Origin: Bryobacterales bacterium
GTDB taxonomy: Bacteria > Acidobacteriota > Terriglobia > Bryobacterales > Bryobacteraceae
Assembly: GCA_016721425.1 (NCBI GenBank)
Contig: JADKID010000016.1
Coordinates: forward strand, 372,001-436,000
Reading direction: 5' to 3'
DNA: 64,000 nucleotides
The notes beneath the pieces are model-generated. The model was given only the letters and a program-made list of their open reading frames with translations, was not told the origin of the DNA and ran no database searches. Position 1 is the stretch's first letter; the number at the start of each line of letters is the position of its first letter. Made by a program: the position numbers and the translations under genes. Positions 55,701 to 62,426 of this stretch are shown here, in pieces.

Positions 55701-55793
55701 GGCGACGTAGATACCCCACGCCAGGAACGCAATCGAGAGGGCGACGACGACGGCCCGGTATTGGAGAGACCAGCGAATCAGTTTGTCAATCAT
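52722..55793 (-). CDS. HME-RND efflux pump, second system
   Basis: A 1023-residue inner-membrane RND pump. TM1 (VVVALSIAFLAWGIYVA), DVLPDLTAPTVTILVEGKGM, and the first TM block with GLAIAIGVLVDDAIIDVENVM place it among heavy-metal RND proteins. The second TM block has VLVGILLILITAFKTF and GIATRNGIMLVSHV. The DDAIIDVEN acidic run differs from both the CusA-like pump at 42273 and the Czc-type pump at 62427, so it probably has another specificity. It is the last gene of a channel-adaptor-pump operon. Complete and undamaged. Confidence 0.88.
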   Translation of the reverse strand: MIDKLIRWSLQYRAVVVALSIAFLAWGIYVAREMPLDVLPDLTAPTVTILVEGKGMVPTEMESLVTFPIESALNGSAGVRRVRSATAVGVAVIWVEFDWGEDIHRARQIVTEKVNLVSGSLPPGVERPYLAPISSIMGEVLFVTLESDAHSPLELRTVAETIVRRRLLAVGGGQKQYQVLIDPNRLRQFNVTLDQVETALRQANRNSSAGFRVSGGQEYLIQGLGRVSNVDEIGQIAVTAREGRPVFIKDVAAVQIGPALKRGEASHKGEPAVILGIQKQPGANTLALTRALDQTLDDIERTLPKGMHIDRNIFRQADFIERSLDNLSAAITEGAFLVIVVVLLFLVNFRAAFVTLLALPLSLVAAILGLQWMGLTINAMSLGGLAIAIGVLVDDAIIDVENVMRRLRLNARLPEEERLSPMEVIYRASSEIRQSIVFATLIVGLVFLPLFFLTSVEGRLLRPLGVAYVIALFASLVVALTVTPALCSFLLPNAKSVVSGHEPWLVRKIKAAYQPVVAWSIDHSTVVIAFSMLLLIIAMASYPFMGRAFLPEFNEGTLTLSAVTLPGTSLAESDQLGNGLERILLSVPEVTSTARRTGRAELDEHVQGVESAEIDVNLQMKGRSKQKVLEEIREKVTLLPGMNVTIGQPISHRIDHMLSGTRANIAVKIFGDDLIALRSLAKRVQASMAMVPGVVDLSTDQQTDIPTLRVKIDPVQSARLGLQAGSVAETVQTAFVGKEVGQILEGQVSFPLVVRFQTGPIERLKQVRDLLIDSPSGPRVPLGSIAEIREDRGPNFITREAVQRKIVVQCNVAGRDLRSVVTDIQRQVARTVPLPQGYRIEYGGQFESEASASNRLLLLSGFVLVGILLILITAFKTFQDALVIMLNLPFALVGGVAGVFLSGGILSVASIIGFITLFGIATRNGIMLVSHVRHLMEVEGETDLRRAVLRGASERVSPILMTALAAGLALIPVALGSGKPGSEIQAPMAVVILSGLFTSTLLNMIVIPSVLGRIGRPTATTAS

Positions 55794-55804
55794 GGTTCGC
55801 TCGC

Positions 55805-57352
55805 TTAGTGAACGTGCCCGTGTGCCGGGATCTGGTTGGACATGGCCGAGAGGCGAATCAGGTAAGCGCCCCGCGAGACAACGCGGTCACCGGGCTTGAT
55901 GCCCTCAGCGATCTGGACATAGTCGCCCTCCGTCTGCCCGAGTTTCACGGGCCTGCGAATGAAGGCCTCGCCATCGAACTGGATGAACACGACCGGTCGG
56001 CCGCCGTCATCGATAACGGCAGATGCCGGCACGGCCGGTTGCGGTGCGCCGGTGGGACCGAGGAGACGCGCGTAGACAGTCTGGTTGATGGCTAGAGAGC
56101 GATCTGCATTGGAAGCCTCGTAAATGACCCGGAAGGTGCGCGTGTTCGGATCCACCATTCTTCCGACCGAGACCAGGCGGTTCAATCTCCGTGTTGTTGT
56201 CCCACCCGGCAACTCCAGTTCCGCCTCACGGAACTGCGCGATGCGCGGAAGTTCCGATTCGGGGACGATGGCGGAGACGTAGACTGTATCCGCATCCATG
56301 ATCCTAAACAGAATAGTGCCCGACTCCACGTTGGAGCCGGAGGCGGCGTGGGTCTCCGTGATCAGGCCGGTGATGGGTGCGCGAAGCAGTATCGGCGTAC
56401 TTGTTGATGGATACCCAGCGGCTTCCCGGCTCGCCTGGTATTGAGTTAGCCGGGCCGTGGCCGCGGTGATGCGCGCTTCCGCCGTTTGCTCCGCGAATCG
56501 CGCCTCATCGACTCTGCGAGCGGGGCCGGCGCCGGCGCTCAGCAGTCTCTCCGCCCTCTCTCGTTCCTTGCGCGCCAGTTGGAGCGCGGCCTCCGCCTCC
56601 GTCTTCGCCAATTCGAGAGCGGGCAGTTCCGAGGGGCTGCTGGTGGGAGACACAATCGTCGCCAGGACTTGTCCCTTCTGGACCGTGGTGCCGATGGGCG
56701 GCACAGTGCTGGACGCGAGACGGCCGCTGAATGGCGCCGTCACTTCCGCCTCTCCGCCCACGTGGGGTGAGATCTCGGCGGGCACCCGCATGACCTCTCT
56801 CGCTGGACGGGCCTTTACGATTTCGGTTGCGAAATCGAGCGCCCACTGTTGTTCCTTCAGGAAGGCAACGGTTTCTTCCTTAGATGGTTGGTCTTCGTGC
56901 TCGGCCGCCTTCGCGTCCGGGTAGACCTGCACCGCACCGAGCTCATGCCGGTCTGTCACGTCGGCCGCTGACAGCGCGACCGTCATCTCGTATTCACCCG
57001 GTCTTTTCGGCAGGACGTCCAGGCCGAAGATTCCAGGCCGCGAGGGCGCGGTTGCTGTGAACACTTCTATCGACCCGTCTTTCGATTTGAGCGTTACTTC
57101 AACCTTGCCGGCCTTCTGGGCCTTGAAGGTCTGAAGGCTCGTGAAATGGACAGCGAAACGGCTCCTCACGCCCGCGACGAGTGTCGGGTACTCCATGAAG
57201 AGCTCAGTTTTCTCTGTCCAATGACTCACTGCCTCTTTGTGCGGTTCCGCCTTTTCGTTCTTGGGCGCCGCTGGCGCTTCGGTTTGCGCGCCCGGCCGGC
57301 AGGAAGAGAGCACCAACCCCGCGCAGACAATCCACATGCAGGTTCTCTTCAC
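55805..57352 (-). CDS. RND periplasmic adaptor lipoprotein, second system
   Basis: A 515-residue adaptor. A lipobox (VLSSCRPG, Cys at about 18) anchors it in a membrane. An extra N-terminal beta domain (LFMEYPTLVAGVRSRFAVHF to LDVLPKRPGEYEMTVAL, about 50-145) is typical of CusB/CzcB-like adaptors from metal systems. The lipoyl-like and barrel domains follow (GEAEVTAPFSGRLAS, RAPITGLITETHAASGSNVESG, VSVGRMVDPNTRTFRVIYEA). The C-terminus ends HGHVH. It lies 11 bp upstream of its pump gene and overlaps the channel gene by ATGA. Confidence 0.85.
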   Translation of the reverse strand: MKRTCMWIVCAGLVLSSCRPGAQTEAPAAPKNEKAEPHKEAVSHWTEKTELFMEYPTLVAGVRSRFAVHFTSLQTFKAQKAGKVEVTLKSKDGSIEVFTATAPSRPGIFGLDVLPKRPGEYEMTVALSAADVTDRHELGAVQVYPDAKAAEHEDQPSKEETVAFLKEQQWALDFATEIVKARPAREVMRVPAEISPHVGGEAEVTAPFSGRLASSTVPPIGTTVQKGQVLATIVSPTSSPSELPALELAKTEAEAALQLARKERERAERLLSAGAGPARRVDEARFAEQTAEARITAATARLTQYQASREAAGYPSTSTPILLRAPITGLITETHAASGSNVESGTILFRIMDADTVYVSAIVPESELPRIAQFREAELELPGGTTTRRLNRLVSVGRMVDPNTRTFRVIYEASNADRSLAINQTVYARLLGPTGAPQPAVPASAVIDDGGRPVVFIQFDGEAFIRRPVKLGQTEGDYVQIAEGIKPGDRVVSRGAYLIRLSAMSNQIPAHGHVH

Positions 57353-58605
57353 TTCGCCACCTCCTGGCCCGTCACTCGTTCCAACTCGATTTGCGCTTCC
57401 CGCGCGGCGGTGCCCAATTCGATCACCCGTTGTTGCGACTGGCGTTGCAGCCGAAGGACATCGAGGAGCTCCAGGATGCCAGCCTGGCCTTCCTGATAGG
57501 CCGCCTGGGCAATCTTCAGCAGATCCTCGTTCCGGGTGCCCAGTTCTTGGCGATAGCTCTGAAGTGCGCCACGCCGGAGCGTGAGTGTCTGGAAAGCGCC
57601 GGCTGCCTGCTGCCGAATCTGGTGTTCCAGCGCACGGCGATGCGCCTCGACGCGGGCCTGTTCGGCCTGGAGTCTGGCGACCTCAAACTGACCGCGATTG
57701 AAGGAAGGTATGGGTACGGTGATCCCGACGGCGAAGCCATTCTGCGCTCGCTCCGACGGAGGCTTTCCAGGTTGAGCGAGATCGAAAACATCGGCGCGCT
57801 TGAGGCCCGCAGCCAGCGTTGGCTCGGGATAGCGGAGGCGCCCGGCGGCTTGCTGCTCCAACCGGAGTCGCGCAATCAGTTGGCTGTCCACTCGAAGTTC
57901 GGCTCGGGCAGCCGTGGCCCGAGAGACCATATCAGCCAGCGCGGGCAGCTCATCAGTCGGGTCAACGACGCCCTCCACTCTGGCGATCTCAGTGCCTTGC
58001 GGGAGGAACACCAGCAAGCGACTTCGGGCTTCGGCAGTCTGGGCTTGTAGTGAGATCAACTCTGAGCGAATGTCAACCAGTTCCCGCTCTCCGCGAAGCC
58101 GGTCGAAGCGCGATCCTTCACCCTCCTTCTCTCGGGTGGCGAGGATGCGGATCACCTCCTGCATGTCTTTGAGCGTGGCGTCGAGCCCGTCTTGGCGCCC
58201 TTGGAGCGCCAGCAGGCGGTGATACGCCAGGCGAACCTCGGCGCGCAATTGCCAGACCAGCGCATCGGCTTCCGCCTCGGCCGCGCCAACGGCCGACGCC
58301 ATGGTTTGGCGCAGAATTCCAATTCTTCCCGTGAGCGGAAGCGTCTGCTCGGCCTGGAAGAACTGTGTGAGGCCCGCGCCTTCACGGCTGTAGGTAAAGC
58401 TGGGATTGGTGTACAGACCGCGGCCTCTGGCATCGGCGCGCGTTACCGCAACCTGTGCGCGCGCCGCCACGGCTTGCGGGCTTTGCTGGGCGAACACGTT
58501 GAGAACCCGGGCTTCCGTCCAAGCCTGTGCCGAACACGTCACAGCAAGGATCAAGGGGCTCAAGAGGGCCACACGACGGGCCTGAGTCGTTGAAATTGGG
58601 AACAT
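57349..58605 (-). CDS. TolC-family outer-membrane channel, second system
   Basis: A 418-residue channel with a signal peptide (about 1-27, ending SAQA). It has two coiled-coil repeats: VRLAYHRLLALQGRQDGLDATL and an SRFDRLRGERELVDIR helix, then VPIPSFNRGQFEVARLQAEQARVEAHRRAL and AYQEGQAGILELLDVLRLQRQS. The last stretch is the characteristic second-repeat pattern of CzcC/CusC-type channels. First structural gene of the minus-strand RND operon. The His-rich small-protein gene lies 65 bp upstream and may share its promoter. Confidence 0.85.
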   Translation of the reverse strand: MFPISTTQARRVALLSPLILAVTCSAQAWTEARVLNVFAQQSPQAVAARAQVAVTRADARGRGLYTNPSFTYSREGAGLTQFFQAEQTLPLTGRIGILRQTMASAVGAAEAEADALVWQLRAEVRLAYHRLLALQGRQDGLDATLKDMQEVIRILATREKEGEGSRFDRLRGERELVDIRSELISLQAQTAEARSRLLVFLPQGTEIARVEGVVDPTDELPALADMVSRATAARAELRVDSQLIARLRLEQQAAGRLRYPEPTLAAGLKRADVFDLAQPGKPPSERAQNGFAVGITVPIPSFNRGQFEVARLQAEQARVEAHRRALEHQIRQQAAGAFQTLTLRRGALQSYRQELGTRNEDLLKIAQAAYQEGQAGILELLDVLRLQRQSQQRVIELGTAAREAQIELERVTGQEVAK

Positions 58606-58669
58606 TTCTCCACCTCAATGAAGGAGCAGGATCGGGCTGGACACACGTCAAGCGTGCCCGGTGAGGTGG

Positions 58670-59035
58670 TTAGACTGGGGGAGCGCGCGGGGGGAGTTGA
58701 ATGAGACCGGGAGGGTCGTGAGCGCGCGGCGCCGGGGCCTGTAGCGGCTCATGCCGGGCGGGTGGAGCGAGGGCAATCGCCGGCTCACTGATCTCCGCGA
58801 CGAAAGGTTGTACAGAGTCCTTTGCGAGGACGACCCAGTCCACTGGCTGGACGTCATCATCGTCATCCGGTCCATGCATCGCCAGGTGTTGGTCGGACAA
58901 CAACCGCAGATGCGAGTGCGGCATTGCCGTCGCGTGCCCGTGGTCTGCATCGCGGCGATGCACGTGGGCGAACGGAGCCTGAGCGAAGCTGAGAAGCAGC
59001 GCAGCGGTGGCCGTTAGTGCCGACAAAACTCGCAA
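58670..59035 (-). CDS. Small exported His/Asp-rich protein
   Basis: A 121-residue protein with TTG start at 59035 (a second TTG at 59026 is possible). The signal peptide (about 1-24, ending APFAHV) is followed by HVHRRDADHGHATAMPHSH and then DDDDD. This forms a plausible metal-binding patch. The C-terminal end is Pro-rich, with RAHDPPGLIQLPPRAPP, a motif I associate with small proteins beside heavy-metal RND operons. It is likely a periplasmic metal buffer for the downstream RND operon. Confidence 0.6.
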   Translation of the reverse strand: MRVLSALTATAALLLSFAQAPFAHVHRRDADHGHATAMPHSHLRLLSDQHLAMHGPDDDDDVQPVDWVVLAKDSVQPFVAEISEPAIALAPPARHEPLQAPAPRAHDPPGLIQLPPRAPPV

Positions 59036-59045
59036 CGTACTTTCG

Positions 59046-59075
59046 AGTGTATGTTCTTGGGACGATCTTGGTCAA
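59046..59075 (-). promoter_or_regulatory. Sigma70-type promoter for the minus-strand RND operon
   Basis: The minus strand has TTGACC (59075-59070) and TACACT (59051-59046), 18 bp apart. The start of transcription would fall only a few bases before the TTG start at 59035, so either the message is nearly leaderless or a later start codon is used. Confidence 0.45.
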
Positions 59076-59159
59076 CAAGTCTCCAGAGGTGAGACGTGAG
59101 GCGGTGTCGCTGGACTCGGCACACTCTTAGTTCTCGAATGGACGTGGTTTGATGGAGGA

Positions 59160-59489
59160 ATGTCCAAACCGGCGGCCATTCTCCTATTGCTGATCGCGGC
59201 GTTGCTGGAGGCCGGAGGAGACGCGATTGTGCGCAAGGGCCTTGGTGAATCTTCCTAGCAACGCGCCTTTTGGTTTCTGATCGGAGGCGTAGTTCTCTTC
59301 GGCTATGGCTACACTGTGAACCGGCCGCCTTGGAAGTTCGGTGAACTGCTTGGGCTGTATGTTGTGTTCTTTTTTGTCGTGGCACAAATCCTATCCTGGG
59401 CCTTGTTCCACGAAGCCCCCTCGGCTCCGGTGTGGGTTGGCGGGGGGCTGATCATCGGTGGCGGGCTGGTAATCACACTTTGGCGGTAG
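59160..59489 (+). pseudogene. Small multi-TM protein (DMT-like) interrupted by an in-frame TAG
   Basis: One continuous frame from ATG 59160 to TAG 59489 would give a 109-residue membrane protein. It would have about four hydrophobic segments: ILLLLIAALLEAGGDAI, FWFLIGGVVLFGYGYTV, LLGLYVVFFFVVAQILSW and VWVGGGLIIGGGLVITLW. Only a TAG at 59256-59258 breaks it. This resembles single-domain EamA/DMT-like proteins. The sequence on both sides of the stop is well preserved, so it is a recent nonsense mutation, a sequencing error or, less likely, readthrough. It lies between two divergent metal efflux operons. Confidence 0.65.
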
Positions 59490-59608
59490 CGTACGGTTCG
59501 CCGCGGCGGCAAGTTCGTGAAGTCGATCCGATCGGCTCCCAGGCGTGAACGCCGCAGGTCGAACCTCGACGATACCCAGCGGGTGTGGGAGAATCAAACG
59601 TAGGGCAC

Positions 59609-59911
59609 ATGCCATCGCGAATCACAGTCTTTCGGGCCATTGCGGTCGCAATCCTATTGCTGACTGGAGTGGAACTGTTTGCATGTGAACTGATTTCACC
59701 CGCCACGTGCGAGATCACCCGTATCCCTGGCGACGGCGGCACTTCCAAGGCGCCCGATGGCGACAGTTGTCTTTGCTGCTGTTTTCACATCGTCGTGAGC
59801 CCACAAATCGAGTTGACTCCCACGATTGATACGGCGCCGACCTTGGTCCTGGTGCAGTGCAATCCCCCCTCAGCGGAAGCCCCGCACATCTACCACCCTC
59901 CCCGCGTCTGA
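59609..59911 (+). CDS. Small exported Cys-rich protein ahead of the Czc-type operon
   Basis: A 100-residue protein from ATG 59609 (the GTG at 59585 is an alternative). The signal peptide (about 8-27) is followed by two Cys clusters: FACELISPATCEI and a compact DSCLCCCFHIVV motif. The C-terminus is Pro-rich (APHIYHPPRV). I do not recognise a named family. The CLCCCFH cluster suggests metal or thiol chemistry in the periplasm. It precedes the CzcC-like gene by 45 bp and is probably its operon leader. Confidence 0.5.
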   Translation: MPSRITVFRAIAVAILLLTGVELFACELISPATCEITRIPGDGGTSKAPDGDSCLCCCFHIVVSPQIELTPTIDTAPTLVLVQCNPPSAEAPHIYHPPRV

Positions 59912-59956
59912 CAACTTCTCCTCGTACTTCTTTCGACTTCATTTCAGGAGTGAGTT

Positions 59957-61252
59957 ATGTCATCAAAGGTGACGCTGTCACTGGTGGCACCGTTCTTGTG
60001 TGCCCTCGTGGCGGCTCAGAACGGGAGCGCCGAAGCGTATTCCGCCGACGATCTGGTTAGGATCGCGATCGAGAGAAACCGGGAACTGCAGGCGACGCAG
60101 CAGCGGGTAGTTGAGGCCCGCGGACTTCTTCGCCAGGCCGGAATCAGGCCCGCCCCGAGCCTTCAATTGGAGGGGACCACCGGCCGCCCCTTGGGGTCTC
60201 CCGGAGAAGAGGAGTACGCCGCCGGTTACTCCCACCCTGTGGAAATGGCGGGGAAACGCGACAAACGGATCCGCCTTGCTGAGAAAGGCGTCGCACTGGC
60301 CCAAGCGGAACTCGGCGAGCGCACGCGCCGGCTGGTGATCGATGTGAAGCTCCGATACGTGGATGCAGTAACCGAACAAGCCAGGCTTGCCACTCTCGAC
60401 CGGCTCATCGGGACGTACAAGGAATCGGCGAAATTGACCGAATCTCGCGTTCAACAGGGTGATTCCGCTCCATTGGATGGCCAACTGTTACTGGTGGAAC
60501 TGAACCGCGCTGAGGCCTTGCGCCGCGCCATCAAAGGAAGAGTGGGCGTGGCGCTGGCCGACTTGCGCCGGCTTTGCAGCCTTGGCATCGCAGAACCGAT
60601 TAGCCTCTCTATCGATTCGACCTCTGCTTCCGGCCGCAAGTATCCGCTGGGTGAACTGGTTTCATCGGCCTTGGCGCAGAGGCAGGATCTGCGTGTCGCG
60701 CAAATTGTGGAAGAGCAAGCAGGCGCCGAGGTGACCCTGACGGAAGCCCAGTCCCGCGCCGATCTGACTCTGACGGCACGATATGCGCTTCGAAACGGGC
60801 AATTCGGCGGCCTGTACGGGCTCACTGCGGTGGGCCAGCCGGCCGCACTGAAAGACAAGGACAACATCGTCTCGTTCGGAGTCTCATTCCAGCTGCTTTC
60901 GAGAAATCGAAACCTCGGCAACATCGAGGCAGCAGCGGCCCGGGCGACGGGTTCCAGGTCGCTCAAGCAGCATCTGGAGGCAACGATCCCGCTTGAAGTG
61001 GAGGCAGCTTGGGAGCGGTGGGATGCCGCCAGCGACTCGCTTCGCATTCTGAACAGCGGGGTTCTCCAGCAATCCGAGAAGAACATTGAGGTGATCCGGC
61101 AGGCCTATGCGCTTGGTCAATTGCGATTGCTCGACGTCCTGAATGAACAACGACGGCTGATCGACACACAAATGAACTTCATCGATGCGGAAGCCGACGT
61201 GCTCCGAGGTCTGGTGGAGTTGGAACGAGCCGTAGGAGGAGATCTGAAATGA
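59957..61252 (+). CDS. czcC: TolC-family outer-membrane channel (CzcC-like)
   Basis: A 431-residue channel with signal peptide (about 1-26). Coiled-coil repeats: AIERNRELQATQQRVVEARGLL with the short EEYAAGYSHPVEMAGKRDKR segment found in heavy-metal channels, and the second-repeat AYALGQLRLLDVLNEQRRLID. Channel subunit of the plus-strand Czc-type system at the right end of the window. The stop overlaps the adaptor start as ATGA, so expression is coupled. Confidence 0.85.
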   Translation: MSSKVTLSLVAPFLCALVAAQNGSAEAYSADDLVRIAIERNRELQATQQRVVEARGLLRQAGIRPAPSLQLEGTTGRPLGSPGEEEYAAGYSHPVEMAGKRDKRIRLAEKGVALAQAELGERTRRLVIDVKLRYVDAVTEQARLATLDRLIGTYKESAKLTESRVQQGDSAPLDGQLLLVELNRAEALRRAIKGRVGVALADLRRLCSLGIAEPISLSIDSTSASGRKYPLGELVSSALAQRQDLRVAQIVEEQAGAEVTLTEAQSRADLTLTARYALRNGQFGGLYGLTAVGQPAALKDKDNIVSFGVSFQLLSRNRNLGNIEAAAARATGSRSLKQHLEATIPLEVEAAWERWDAASDSLRILNSGVLQQSEKNIEVIRQAYALGQLRLLDVLNEQRRLIDTQMNFIDAEADVLRGLVELERAVGGDLK

Positions 61253-62424
61253 ACAGGAAATGGACAGTGATCGGGTTGTGTCTCGCTATGGCGGCTTGTT
61301 CAAGAACGAAGCCCGAAGCGACGCCAGAGAAGGAAGCCAAAGAAGCATCTGGGCTGATCACCATGGCGGAGGTGGCGCAGAAGAACGTGGGACTGCAAGT
61401 GGCTCCAGTGAAGGTCAGGCAATTGTCCGAGTATCTCCAAGTGACGGGCACCGTGCAGCCTGTGGACAGCCGCGTCAGCCAGGTGCGCCCGTTGGCTCGC
61501 GGGCGCCTCCAGGATGTGCTGGTAAAGATTGGCGACCGTGTACGCCAGGGGCAGGAACTCGCCCGAATCGACAATCTGGAAGCCGGTGAGCTCACATCGC
61601 AACTGACTTCGGCACGGGCCGACCTCCAGCGTTCGAAGGTGCTACTGACGCTGCAGGCGAAACAGGTCGAACGCAACCGGAGGCTCTCCGAGATCGGGGC
61701 GGCCCCCATGAAGGACTATGAGCAGAGCAGCGCCGAGTACCAGGCATTGGAAGAAAACGCTCGGGCGCTGGAGGGCATCACCTCAGGCCTGAGTACGCGG
61801 TTGCGACGATTCGACGGACCAAACACCGATCCGAACACGCCCGTCATCACGGCCATCACGGCGCCGTTCGACGGCATCGTGATCAAGGCGATGGCTTCGC
61901 CGGGCGGAGTCGTCGAATCAGGCGCTGAACTGTTCACTGTGGCCGACATCTCACTCGTCTGGGTACAGGCTGAGGTGTACGAAAAAGATCTCGGACGCAT
62001 CCAGATCGGCCAATCGGCGATTATCCACGTGGACACCTATCCGGACGAACCGTTCGCGGGCAAGGTCACCTACATCAGCGACGTACTGGATCCTCAGACC
62101 CGCACGGCGAAGATCCGCTGCGAGGTGCCCAACAGCAAGGTGCTGCTGAAACTCGACATGTTCGCTACGGTGCAACTGCCAACCACATTCAGCCGGCAGG
62201 CGCTGGCGGTGCCGGTTGGAGCCATCCAACAGCTCGACAGCAAGACGGTGGTGTTCGTCCGGCGTGGAGCCACGCAGTTTGAAACGCGAGAGATCCAGGT
62301 GGGGAAGACCGTGAACGGCCAAGTCGAGATCCTCTCCGGACTTCGGGATGGCGAACCTGTGGCCACGGTCGGCGCGTTCCACCTGAAGTCGATTATTGCG
62401 GGCAAGGAACTGGGGGAAGAGTAA
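61249..62424 (+). CDS. czcB: RND periplasmic adaptor (CzcB-like)
   Basis: A 391-residue adaptor with an N-terminal lipobox (LAMAACSRTK, Cys near 17). The barrel-sandwich strands are RVSQVRPLARGRLQDVLVKI and TAPFDGIVIKAMASPGGVVE. A helical hairpin lies at about 110-185, and the beta-barrel/membrane-proximal domain contains VTYISDVLDPQTRTAKIRCE. It has no heavy-metal-binding CxxC domain, unlike the CusB-like adaptor at 40784, which points to divalent-cation rather than Cu(I) export. Two bp separate it from the pump gene. Confidence 0.87.
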   Translation: MNRKWTVIGLCLAMAACSRTKPEATPEKEAKEASGLITMAEVAQKNVGLQVAPVKVRQLSEYLQVTGTVQPVDSRVSQVRPLARGRLQDVLVKIGDRVRQGQELARIDNLEAGELTSQLTSARADLQRSKVLLTLQAKQVERNRRLSEIGAAPMKDYEQSSAEYQALEENARALEGITSGLSTRLRRFDGPNTDPNTPVITAITAPFDGIVIKAMASPGGVVESGAELFTVADISLVWVQAEVYEKDLGRIQIGQSAIIHVDTYPDEPFAGKVTYISDVLDPQTRTAKIRCEVPNSKVLLKLDMFATVQLPTTFSRQALAVPVGAIQQLDSKTVVFVRRGATQFETREIQVGKTVNGQVEILSGLRDGEPVATVGAFHLKSIIAGKELGEE

Positions 62425-62426
62425 CC

